Shown here piece after piece: positions 7,290 through 15,167 of a DNA stretch of 63,348 nucleotides. The stretch covers positions 1 through 63,348 of the forward strand of contig JBASNZ010000018.1 of the NCBI GenBank assembly GCA_049657775.1, read 5' to 3'. The notes below the pieces were generated by a model, which saw nothing but the letters and a program-made list of their open reading frames with translations, did no database searches and was not told where the DNA came from. A program made the position numbers and the translations under genes. Within the stretch, counting starts at the first letter, position 1. Every line of letters starts with the position of its first letter. Source of the DNA: JBASNZ01 sp049657775 (GTDB lineage: Bacteria; Actinomycetota; Coriobacteriia; Anaerosomatales; Anaerosomataceae).

Positions 7290-9911
7290 CTACTCCACGC
7301 CGAGGATCCGGCGCGCCTCGGCCAACGCCGCGTCGATGCCGGCAGGGTTCTTCCCGCCTGCCTGGGCCATCGCCGGCTTTCCGCCGCCACCACCACCGAC
7401 GAGCGGTGCCATCGCCCGGATGAGCGCGCCGGCGTCGAATCCGGCGGCGACCGCGGCATCCGATCCCGAGGCCAGCAAGAGAACCCGATCGCCAACCTGG
7501 CTCGCCAACACAACGCCGCCTTTGGGCTGCCGCTCGCGCAATGCGTCGGCGGCAACGCGAAGGTCTTCGGTGTCCAAGCCATCACGACGCGATACGATCA
7601 CGTCGTACCCGTCGGGCGTCTCGGTGAACAGCGCATCGCCATCGGCGCTCCCGAAAGAGCGCTTCTTCGCAGCCGCTAGAGCGGACTCGCTCTCCTTCAA
7701 CCGGCGCTGTAGCCCGCCTATCTTGGCCGGCAGCTCCACCGCACGAGCCTTGAGCATGCCATCAAGCTCGCCTAAGACGGCCTCCTCGGTGTACACGTAC
7801 TCAAGCGCATCGAAGCTGGTGACGGCCTCGATGCGGCGAAGACTCGCACCAACGCTTCCCTCGGACACGATCTTGAGGAAACCGATCTCGCTCGAGCGGC
7901 CCACGTGCGTGCCGCCACAGAGTTCCTTGCTGAAGTTGCCCACCTCGAGCACGCGAACGACGTCACCGTACTTCTCGCCGAAGAGCGCGGTCACGCCCAT
8001 CTCGCGGGCGGTGGCAAGCGACGTCTCGTAGTTGCGAACGGGATGGTTCTCCATGATCTTCGTGTTGGCGAGACGCTCGATCTTGAGCAGCTGATCCGCG
8101 CCCGGCGCCTCGAAGTGCGTGAAGTCGAACCGCAGTCGTTCCGGAGCCACGTACGAGCCGGACTGATGAACGTGTTCGCCCAGAACCTTCCGAAGCGCCC
8201 AGTGAAGCACGTGCGTGGCGGTGTGATTGCGGCGGATCCGCTCGCGCCGATGGACGTCGATGGCGGCGTGAGCGGCGTCGCCCGTGGCGATCGAGCCCGA
8301 CTCGAGCACGCCGACGTGCGAGATGAGTCCCGGCATGGGGATGCGGGTGTCTCGGACAACGAAGCGGGCATCGCCAGCGGTGATGGTTCCGGTATCGCCG
8401 ACCTGACCACCCTGCTCGCCGTAGAACGGCGTCGACGCAAGTACGATCTCGGCCTCGGCGCCCGCATCGATCCGGTCGACCGCTTCGCCTCCAGCGATGA
8501 TTCCGGCAACCGTGGTGTCGGTCTCATCACTGCGGTACCCGAGGAACTCGACCTGTCCGACGGATGCGGCGACCGCCGCAAACGCATTCCCGAAGGCCGT
8601 CCACGAATCGTCTTTGACGGCGGCTCGTGCGCGCTCGCGCTGCGCGCTCATCTCTGACGAGAACGTGTCGTGGTCTACCTCGAGCCCGGCCTCGGCGGCG
8701 ATCTCAGCTGTTAGTTCAAGCGGGAAACCGTACGTGTCGTGGAGCGTGAACGCCATGACGCCGTCGAGGATCGCAGAGCCGGAGGCTTTGGTCTTGTCGA
8801 TCGCGTCCTGGAGGAAGACAAGGCCCTGACGCAGCGTGGCGCCGAACCGCTCCTCTTCGCTCTCGACGATGCGGCGCACGAGGTCGTGCCGCTCGACGAT
8901 CTCGGGATATGCGTCGCCCATGAGCGAGACGACTTCGTCGATGAGACGCGTGAGGAATGGCTTCTCGAGACCGAGGAGCCTGCCGTGACGCACTGCCCTG
9001 CGCAAGACCCGGCGCAGCACGTATCCGCGACCCTCGTTGGACGGCAGTACCCCGTCGGCGATGAGGAACGTCACTGCCCGCGCATGGTCGGTGATGATAC
9101 GGAGGGAGGTATCGCTCTTCTCGGCCGCTCCGTACCGCGTGCCGGTGATCTCCTCGGCGAGCGCCATGATGTGGCGCAGGATGTCGGTCTCGAAGTTGGA
9201 GTGCACGCCCTGCATGATGGTCGCCACACGCTCAAGACCCATACCGGTGTCGATGTTCTGCTTGGGAAGCGGCGTGAGGGTGCCCGCCTCGTCCCGGTCG
9301 TACTGCATGAACACCAGGTTCCAGTACTCGAGGAAGCGGTCACAGTCGCAGCCTGGTGCACAGTCGGCCGAACCGCACCCGACCTCGGGACCCTGGTCGT
9401 AGTAGAGCTCGGAGCACGGGCCGCACGGACCGGTGGGACCCGCCGACCAGAAGTTGTCCTTGGCGCCCATACGCACGATGCGGTCGACGGACACGCCGAC
9501 CTCGTCGCGCCAGATCGCCTCGGCCTCGTCGTCGTCCTCGTAGATCGAGAACCAGAGGCGGTCGGGATCGAGCTTGAGCACGCGCGTGGAGTATTCGTAC
9601 GCCCAGGCGCACGCCTCACTCTTGAAGTAATCGCCGAAGCTGAAGTTGCCGAGCATCTCGAAGAAGCTGTGATGCCGCCCCGTGGTGCCGATGATGTCGA
9701 TGTCGGTGGTGCGTGCGCACTTCTGACACGTCGTCGCGCGCGTGAAGCCCAGGTCGCGCAGTCCGAGGAACACCGGCTTGAACTGCACCATGCCGGCCGA
9801 GGTCAGCAGCAGCGAGGGGTCATCGGGAATGAGCGAGGAGGACGGCAGGCGCCTACATCCTTTGCTCTCGAAGAACGACAGGAAGCTCTCGCGGATCTCG
9901 GAAGACTTCAA
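7290..9911 (-). CDS. alaS: Alanine--tRNA ligase
   Basis: 873 residues. The class II core starts with IRESFLSFFESKG and motif 1-like PSSSLIPDDPSLLLTSAGM. The editing domain has HTATHVLHWALRKVL, and CGGTHVG supplies the further zinc/editing residues. A C-terminal oligomerisation domain ends in a glycine-rich GGGGGGKP segment typical of AlaRS. The start is TTG 9911, directly after the TAG of the upstream gene; homologues begin at the same residue, so the rare TTG is likely correct and may lower initiation. Confidence 0.97.
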   Translation of the reverse strand: MKSSEIRESFLSFFESKGCRRLPSSSLIPDDPSLLLTSAGMVQFKPVFLGLRDLGFTRATTCQKCARTTDIDIIGTTGRHHSFFEMLGNFSFGDYFKSEACAWAYEYSTRVLKLDPDRLWFSIYEDDDEAEAIWRDEVGVSVDRIVRMGAKDNFWSAGPTGPCGPCSELYYDQGPEVGCGSADCAPGCDCDRFLEYWNLVFMQYDRDEAGTLTPLPKQNIDTGMGLERVATIMQGVHSNFETDILRHIMALAEEITGTRYGAAEKSDTSLRIITDHARAVTFLIADGVLPSNEGRGYVLRRVLRRAVRHGRLLGLEKPFLTRLIDEVVSLMGDAYPEIVERHDLVRRIVESEEERFGATLRQGLVFLQDAIDKTKASGSAILDGVMAFTLHDTYGFPLELTAEIAAEAGLEVDHDTFSSEMSAQRERARAAVKDDSWTAFGNAFAAVAASVGQVEFLGYRSDETDTTVAGIIAGGEAVDRIDAGAEAEIVLASTPFYGEQGGQVGDTGTITAGDARFVVRDTRIPMPGLISHVGVLESGSIATGDAAHAAIDVHRRERIRRNHTATHVLHWALRKVLGEHVHQSGSYVAPERLRFDFTHFEAPGADQLLKIERLANTKIMENHPVRNYETSLATAREMGVTALFGEKYGDVVRVLEVGNFSKELCGGTHVGRSSEIGFLKIVSEGSVGASLRRIEAVTSFDALEYVYTEEAVLGELDGMLKARAVELPAKIGGLQRRLKESESALAAAKKRSFGSADGDALFTETPDGYDVIVSRRDGLDTEDLRVAADALRERQPKGGVVLASQVGDRVLLLASGSDAAVAAGFDAGALIRAMAPLVGGGGGGKPAMAQAGGKNPAGIDAALAEARRILGVE

Positions 9912-11099
9912 CTACTTCTCCTCGGTCTCGTTCTCATCGGAAGTCGCGGCGTCATCGGCGTCATCGGCGTCGAGCGCATCGCCGCGCTTCTCGCGGAAGA
10001 ACACGCCCTCTTCGGTCGTTAGCTTGGAGTCGGTCCACTTCTCAAAGTAGTAGACGAACAGACCCTTGCCGATCGCCGCCACAGGTATCGCAAGGAGCAA
10101 GCCGACAAACCCGGCGAGCGTACTGCCGGCGAGCAGCGAGAATATCACGAGCAGCGGATGAAGGTCGACCTGCTCGGACATGACGCGCGGGGTGATGAAG
10201 ATGTCCGTTATCTGTTGTGCTGCGACGATCGTCAACACGGCCAACAGCGCAAGCCACGGGCTTACGAATACGGCAACGATGGCGGCCACGACCTCGGCGA
10301 TGACGGGCCCGAACCACGGGACGATGTTGAGCACGCCGGTCATGAGTCCGAGCACGAGAGCATACGGGACGCCGAGGATGGAAAAGACGATCGTGACGAT
10401 GGTGGCCGTGGCAGCCGAGACGATGGCCTGGCCGCGCAGATAGCCGCCAAGGACGTTGGATACCTTGGCTGCGACGACCGAGGCCTCGTCGCGCCTGCGC
10501 GGTCCTGCCAGGAGTACGACTTCGCGCTTGATGGCGTCGAGGTCCTTGAGGAACCAGAACGCCACCACGAGAGCGAGGAAACCGTTGAACAGGAACGAGA
10601 CCGCGCCGCCGCCGACCGAGAATACCTGCTTGGCCAGCGCGCTCGACCACGTCACGACCTGGGTGGAGATGCCGTCTCGGATAGTGAGGATGGCGTCATC
10701 GACCCAGCCGGGGAGTTGGATCGCGTTGTACTGCTGCTGCAGGTCCTGCCAGAGCGAATACGCGCGGTCGTAGTACCCGGGAAAGGCTTGAACGAATTGG
10801 CTGATCTGGTCACCGAGAGGCGGGAGGATGAAGAGTCCCGCGATCGTCATGACCCCTAACGCGACGAGATAGCAGATCGCAACGGCGAGTCCGCGCTTGA
10901 CGCCGTGCTGCTCCAGTTTGGCCACCGGAGTCCTGAACAGGTACACGATGGCCACGGCGAACGCGAACGGCACCAGCGCGGGCGCTACCTTGAGCAGGGC
11001 AAAGAAAGCGGCGACCACCAGGATGAGAACGCCGATGAGCGCCCAAACGGTGATGGCGGCCCGGCGCCACTTCGACTCTCTGGCAAGCCCCTCCGGCAC
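9912..11099 (-). CDS. AI-2E family transporter (PerM/YdiK family permease)
   Basis: 395 residues, with about eight membrane segments in the usual two-plus-five arrangement around a soluble periplasm-facing loop (about residues 80-170). The family includes the AI-2 exporter TqsA and several Na+/H+ antiporters, so the substrate is open. The C-terminal tail is acidic (DALDADDADDAATSDENETE). GTG start 8 nt after GAGGAGG; the stop codon directly abuts the TTG start of alaS. A homologue next to alaS is also known in Bacillus. Confidence 0.88.
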   Translation of the reverse strand: MPEGLARESKWRRAAITVWALIGVLILVVAAFFALLKVAPALVPFAFAVAIVYLFRTPVAKLEQHGVKRGLAVAICYLVALGVMTIAGLFILPPLGDQISQFVQAFPGYYDRAYSLWQDLQQQYNAIQLPGWVDDAILTIRDGISTQVVTWSSALAKQVFSVGGGAVSFLFNGFLALVVAFWFLKDLDAIKREVVLLAGPRRRDEASVVAAKVSNVLGGYLRGQAIVSAATATIVTIVFSILGVPYALVLGLMTGVLNIVPWFGPVIAEVVAAIVAVFVSPWLALLAVLTIVAAQQITDIFITPRVMSEQVDLHPLLVIFSLLAGSTLAGFVGLLLAIPVAAIGKGLFVYYFEKWTDSKLTTEEGVFFREKRGDALDADDADDAATSDENETEEK

Positions 11100-11102
11100 G
11101 GT

Positions 11103-11888
11103 CTATACCTCCTCGGACACGAGGTTCTCACGGAGAACCCGCAAGGTCCTGCGCAGCAGACGGGACACCTGCATCTGTGAGATGTCCAGCTGCTTGGCGA
11201 TCTCGGTCTGCGTCAGGCCCTGGAAGAAGCGCAGGTAGAGTACCCGCTGCTCCTGCGGCGTCAGCAGCTGAAGGGCCCTGGCGAGCGTTGCGCGGTCGTC
11301 CACCACCGCCATCAGCTGATCGTCCTTGCCGATGTACTCGAGGATGGAGAACGTCTCATTGCCGTCGCCTCCCCGGTCGCCCTCGAGCGATACGAAGTTG
11401 TACGCCTCGCTCGTCTCCATCGCCTCAAGGACTTCCTCAGACGTCACGCCAAGGTACTCGGCGATCTCAAGGATCGACGGCGACCGCTGCAGCCGCTGCG
11501 TCAGCGCGTCGACCGCCTGGTTGACCCGAAAGGACAACTCCTGCAGCCGACGCGGGACCTTGATGGCCCATCCCTTATCCCGGAAATAGCGCTTGAGCTC
11601 GCCGATGATGGTCGGCGTGGCGTACGTCGTGAACTCGACGTCACGACTTGTGTCGAATCGGTCGATGGCTTTGATGAGACCGATCGTGCCGACCTGTACG
11701 AGGTCGTCGATGGGCTCGCCCCGGTTGCGGAAACGGCTCGCGAGGTACTTGACCAGGTTGAGATACATGGTGATGAGTTCGTCGCGTGATTCCTCGTCCT
11801 GGAACTCCCTGTAATGCTTGAAGAGCTCACGCGTGTGGGCCTTGTCCCAGACGAGCCGACGACCCGGCTTCTTGACTGCTCTCGCCAC
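11103..11888 (-). CDS. RNA polymerase sigma factor, SigF/SigB type
   Basis: 261 residues. A group 3 sigma-70 protein. Region 2 reads LVKYLASRFRNRGEPIDDLV and GTIGLIKAIDRFDTSRDVEF, followed by FTTYATPTIIGELKRYFRDK. Region 3 (RRLQELSFRVNQAVDALTQ) and region 4 with the helix-turn-helix (GLTQTEIAKQLDISQMQVSR) are complete. I start at GTG 11888, 5 nt after GGGGAG; an upstream extension overlaps the partner gene. The RsbW-like gene ends 2 nt before it, the usual order for sigma B/F loci. Confidence 0.93.
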   Translation of the reverse strand: MARAVKKPGRRLVWDKAHTRELFKHYREFQDEESRDELITMYLNLVKYLASRFRNRGEPIDDLVQVGTIGLIKAIDRFDTSRDVEFTTYATPTIIGELKRYFRDKGWAIKVPRRLQELSFRVNQAVDALTQRLQRSPSILEIAEYLGVTSEEVLEAMETSEAYNFVSLEGDRGGDGNETFSILEYIGKDDQLMAVVDDRATLARALQLLTPQEQRVLYLRFFQGLTQTEIAKQLDISQMQVSRLLRRTLRVLRENLVSEEV

Positions 11889-11890
11889 GG

Positions 11891-12286
11891 CTACTCCCCG
11901 GCGAACGTGGCGCGCTTGACCAGACTGAGCGTGCACGTGCCGGACTCGCGATGGATATGGAACGTGTCGCAGACAGACTCCAGGATGAACGCGGCATACC
12001 GGTCCTGGGCTTCGCCATCAGCGTCGTGCTCCTCCGACGACACGGGTAGAGGGCCGACGTTGATGGTCAGCGAGTCGGGCTCGACAGTGAAGGTGAACGA
12101 TACGACGCCGTCGTCCGCGAGGCGGGCTGACGCATACACGAAAGCCTCCTCGGCGGCCATGCGAACGTCGTCGACATCGTCGTACGACATGCCGAGCCGG
12201 CTGGCCAGCTCCGCGGCCGTCATGCGGGCGGTCTTTGCGTACTCACCTCGGGCGGGTACTGTCAGCGACACGCGATCTGTTGCCAT
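11891..12286 (-). CDS. RsbW-like anti-sigma factor with degenerate ATPase fold
   Basis: 131 residues resembling the HATPase_c-fold anti-sigma factors RsbW/SpoIIAB. The region that aligns with the N box reads VDDVRMAAEEAFVYA, so the Mg-binding Asn appears to be a Tyr. No DxGxG box is visible after INVGPLPVSS. It may therefore bind the sigma factor without working as a kinase. Two adjacent ATGs exist; the second (12286) has a better spacing from GGAGG. No RsbV-type antagonist gene is next to it. Confidence 0.8.
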   Translation of the reverse strand: MATDRVSLTVPARGEYAKTARMTAAELASRLGMSYDDVDDVRMAAEEAFVYASARLADDGVVSFTFTVEPDSLTINVGPLPVSSEEHDADGEAQDRYAAFILESVCDTFHIHRESGTCTLSLVKRATFAGE

Positions 12287-12320
12287 CATTCCTCCGTAGT
12301 GCCTGTGTGGCGGATGCTTC

Positions 12321-12659
12321 CTACCGGCGAGCGCGTGCTACCGCGCGGGCGATACGGCTACCGATGCCGGCGAGCACACCGACAGGGGCTCTGATCATGT
12401 CCGTGGCTGACGTCACGGCGCCCGAGACCGACTCCACGTCGGTCACGATGCCATCGATACGGAGGAGTTCCGCGTTGAGGGCGTCGGCGGTCACCTCAGC
12501 CTTGTCCAGCAGCGGCACGAGCCTGTCGCGCAGCTCGGCCATCGTCGCTTGCGTCTGCCGGAGTGTCTTCACGAGAACGATCAACCCGTAGATACCGAGC
12601 GACAGAAGTACGATCGCCAGGATGCTGAGTACCACGCCGAGAACGGAACCTGTGTCCAT
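12321..12659 (-). CDS. Small membrane protein, DUF948-like
   Basis: 112 residues. One N-terminal membrane segment (VLGVVLSILAIVLLSLGIYG) is followed by a helical region (TLRQTQATMAELRDRLVPLL) that looks like a short coiled coil, then an alanine/arginine-rich tail. The layout matches DUF948-type proteins, whose function is unknown. It is the first gene of the long minus-strand run and precedes the RsbW-like gene by 34 nt, so a link to stress signalling is possible but not shown. Confidence 0.7.
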   Translation of the reverse strand: MDTGSVLGVVLSILAIVLLSLGIYGLIVLVKTLRQTQATMAELRDRLVPLLDKAEVTADALNAELLRIDGIVTDVESVSGAVTSATDMIRAPVGVLAGIGSRIARAVARARR

Positions 12660-12694
12660 GATGGCCCTTCGCCAGACGCACAACGTACCGCATC

Positions 12695-12700
12695 AGTGTA
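12695..12700 (-). promoter_or_regulatory. -10 element of the sigF-alaS-pilB run
   Basis: TACACT on the minus strand, about 36 nt before the first start codon of the run. A matching -35 is not clear. It lies in the only sizeable gap before the long chain of overlapping genes. Confidence 0.45.
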
Positions 12701-12741
12701 GCAAAGCGAGCACCCAGCCGTTGGGCTCGCGCCCACAGGCG

Positions 12742-14016
12742 TCACTCGTCGCCGGATGCGTCCCCTGGCCAGTAGAATCGGCGCCCGGCAAGCCCGTCCG
12801 GCAGGTACTGTTGCGCAACCGTCGATCCCGGATAGTCATGCGGGTACCTGTACGCCGGGTACTCCTCGGCGCCCGGTCTCCGGCGATCACGCAGATGATC
12901 GGGGACCGGTCGCGACGGACCTGAGCGAACCTCTTCGAGCGCCTCGTCGATGGCCATGTAGCAGGCGTTGGACTTGGGAGCGAGGGCCAGGTAGATCGCG
13001 GCATGTGCCAGGTTGATGCGACATTCGGGCCAGCCGATGAACTCGGCGGCCTTCACGGCGGCCTGCGCCACGAGAATCGCGTTCGGGTCGGCCATCCCGA
13101 TGTCTTCCGAGGCGAGGATGAACATGCGTCGGGCGATGAACTTGGGGTCCTCTCCCCCGTGCACCATCCGCGCGAGCCAGTAGACCGCCGCATCCGGATC
13201 GCTGCCGCGCATCGATTTGATGAACGCCGATATGACATCGTAGTGCGAGTCTCCGGCCTTGTCGTACGTGAGCTGACGCGTCTGTGTCGCCTCGGCGACC
13301 TGGGCGACATCGACGGTGACGACGCCGTCGGCGCCGGCGACGCCGATGCTCGCGGCGAGTTCGAGCGCGGTGAGCGCCGCGCGAGCGTCGCCACCGGCGG
13401 TCATGACGATGTGGTCTTCGGCCGCCGGCGTAAGGGAAACCGAGCCGCCGAATCCGCGCTCCTCGTCCGCGATCGCCGACTGGACGATCTGGCGGATGTC
13501 GGTGTCGTCGAGCGGCTTCATCACGACAACCCGCGAGCGACTGATCAGCGGCGCGTTGACCTCGAAGAATGGATTCTCCGTGGTGGCGCCGATGAGGACG
13601 ATGAGGCGGTCCTCGACTGCGTGGAGCAGCGCGTCTTGCTGCGACTTGCTGAACCGGTGGATCTCATCGATGAAGACGATGGTTCGCTGGCCCGAGAACC
13701 CCAGGCGATCCCGGGCGCCTTCGATCGCGGCGCGAACCTCCTTGACACCGGCGCTCACCGCTGAGAGTTCGGCGAAATACGAGCTGGTCACGCCAGCGAT
13801 GATGCGCGCGAGGCTCGTCTTCCCGCACCCCGCCGGACCGTACAGGATGAGCGAGGTGAGGGTATCGGACTCGATCGCCGTGCGGAGCACGGTCCCTGGT
13901 CCGACGATGTCTTGCTGCCCCACGAACTCGTCGAGAGCCCTGGGGCGCATCCTAGCAGCAAGCGGGGCGCCCGCTTCAAGCGAACGCCCTGCCGATTCCG
14001 AGAAGAGGTCAGCCAT
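12742..14016 (-). CDS. rarA: Replication-associated recombination protein A (RarA/MgsA)
   Basis: 424 residues. An AAA+ clamp-loader-like ATPase that acts at stalled replication forks. The N-terminus MADLFSES and MRPRALDEFVGQQDI are typical. Walker A is GPAGCGKTS, Walker B VFIDEIHRFSKSQQDALL, and the sensor region GATTENPFFEVN is family-specific. The C-terminal MgsA tetramerisation domain includes DPDAAVYWLARM and EDIGMADP. Start at ATG 14016, 5 nt after the thioredoxin-like gene; the open frame continues upstream but without support. Confidence 0.95.
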   Translation of the reverse strand: MADLFSESAGRSLEAGAPLAARMRPRALDEFVGQQDIVGPGTVLRTAIESDTLTSLILYGPAGCGKTSLARIIAGVTSSYFAELSAVSAGVKEVRAAIEGARDRLGFSGQRTIVFIDEIHRFSKSQQDALLHAVEDRLIVLIGATTENPFFEVNAPLISRSRVVVMKPLDDTDIRQIVQSAIADEERGFGGSVSLTPAAEDHIVMTAGGDARAALTALELAASIGVAGADGVVTVDVAQVAEATQTRQLTYDKAGDSHYDVISAFIKSMRGSDPDAAVYWLARMVHGGEDPKFIARRMFILASEDIGMADPNAILVAQAAVKAAEFIGWPECRINLAHAAIYLALAPKSNACYMAIDEALEEVRSGPSRPVPDHLRDRRRPGAEEYPAYRYPHDYPGSTVAQQYLPDGLAGRRFYWPGDASGDE

Positions 14017-14021
14017 CGAGG

Positions 14022-14576
14022 CTACTCTGTGGCGCGTAGGACCTCGCGGTCGATGAGGTCCCGGTCGACGAACCCGAGCCACCGCCACGTGATGAAGCCG
14101 TTGCCGTCCACGATGACGATGTACGGGGTCCCCTTGATGCCGAGGTCGTTAGCCAGCGATACGGATGCCTTTGCGGCGTCGCTCGGAACGGCGCCGGCCT
14201 TGGCGGTGACGTCGAATGCAACGAGATCGATGAGCCCGCGGTACTCGGCGAGCACGGCGTCGATCTCCGCGCGCTCCGTCTTGGTCTCGAGCTCTTGCGT
14301 GTCATAGAAGAACATGAGCATCGGACGGCCCGCATCCAGCTTCTTCTGGACCGCCTCGGGCAACGGCGTGGACAGCGTCGACGGGAACGCGGGCGTGATA
14401 GTGGCCGACGATTCGGTAGGCGACCGGTCCGTAAGCACGGTCGCCGCAGCCGCGGGTGCAGCGGCGGGAACAGGCTCCGGAGTCGTGGTGGTCGCGGCAG
14501 GTTCTTCTCCGCCGCCACAACCTGCGAGCGCGAACGCCAAACATGCTACGACGAGTGCTACGACCAACTTGCGCAT
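14022..14576 (-). CDS. Thioredoxin-fold lipoprotein without the CXXC motif
   Basis: 184 residues. A lipoprotein signal (lipobox LAGC, Cys at residue 20) is followed by a Thr/Pro/Ala-rich linker (about 25-60) and a thioredoxin-like domain. The active-site position reads MFFYDTQELE instead of WCxxC, while the cis-proline loop GTPYIVIVDGNG is kept. It is probably attached to the outer face of the membrane and redox-inactive, perhaps a binding or chaperone domain. ATG follows GGAGG with 6 nt. The predicted 6S RNA lies just upstream on the same strand. Confidence 0.8.
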   Translation of the reverse strand: MRKLVVALVVACLAFALAGCGGGEEPAATTTTPEPVPAAAPAAAATVLTDRSPTESSATITPAFPSTLSTPLPEAVQKKLDAGRPMLMFFYDTQELETKTERAEIDAVLAEYRGLIDLVAFDVTAKAGAVPSDAAKASVSLANDLGIKGTPYIVIVDGNGFITWRWLGFVDRDLIDREVLRATE

Positions 14577-14603
14577 CTGTTTCCTCCACTCACAGGCGAC
14601 AAG

Positions 14604-14776
14604 AACCCCGCCTCGCGCGCTTCGGCAGGTGAACCTGCCTCAGCAGGTGGGTGCCCGCATCCCGGTTTCGCGCTTCCCCGCCTTAGCGAGGATCCCACTA
14701 GACCGAGAAATGTAAGGCTCCCGGATAAGAAGTGTTGGTTCGACCGTTAGTGGCCGAAGCCGCGCAAGGCGAAGCC
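14604..14776 (-). ncRNA. ssrS: Predicted 6S RNA
   Basis: About 173 nt on the minus strand. The 5' segment (14776 to about 14755) and the 3' segment (14625-14604) form a closing stem of about 22 pairs with one bulged G and some GU pairs. Inside lies GGCACCCACCTGCTGAGGCA followed by GGTTCACC, close to the conserved GGCACCCACCU...AGGUUCA block I remember from 6S RNAs of several phyla. A -10 element (TACGAT) sits 7 nt before the predicted 5' end. The locus is between aspS and rarA, as for one of the two 6S genes of Bacillus. It would bind the housekeeping RNA polymerase in stationary phase. Confidence 0.75.
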
Positions 14777-14782
14777 ACGAGT

Positions 14783-14788
14783 ATCGTA
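14783..14788 (-). promoter_or_regulatory. -10 element of the 6S RNA gene
   Basis: TACGAT on the minus strand, 7 nt before the predicted 6S RNA 5' end at 14776. No convincing -35 hexamer is seen. Confidence 0.5.
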
Positions 14789-14837
14789 GCATTCGGCGTC
14801 GGCGTCGGCTACACGGTGCACATCCCGTGTGGCTGGC

Positions 14838-15152
14838 TCAGTCGGTCTTCTCGACGGATGCCAGCGCATCGACGGCCCGCCGGGTAAGCGTGACGTGCGC
14901 CCAGATGAACGCGATCCCCAGAGCGATGCCCCCCACACAGATCGCGACCGCAACGAATGGCTCGCCGATCCGACCGGCTGCGGTTGTGGCCGTGAGCCCC
15001 AGAACCGTGAGTACACCTATCACGCGAGTCCACTTGACGTGGCCCTCGGCTGTGACGTTCCACTCGTACTTGGCGCCCACGGCAAGGAGCGCGATCGACG
15101 AGGCGATGACGATTCCGAGCGCGATGAGTGTTGTGAGCGGTGGAAGCACCAT
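14838..15152 (-). CDS. Small integral membrane protein, unknown
   Basis: 104 residues with three hydrophobic segments: LIALGIVIASSIALLAVGA, WTRVIGVLTVLGLTATTAAG and PFVAVAICVGGIALGIAFIW. No family is recognised. It starts at ATG 15152, 15 nt after the aspS stop, and is probably co-transcribed with hisS-aspS. Confidence 0.7.
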   Translation of the reverse strand: MVLPPLTTLIALGIVIASSIALLAVGAKYEWNVTAEGHVKWTRVIGVLTVLGLTATTAAGRIGEPFVAVAICVGGIALGIAFIWAHVTLTRRAVDALASVEKTD

Positions 15153-15167
15153 TGGCGCAGTACCCGA

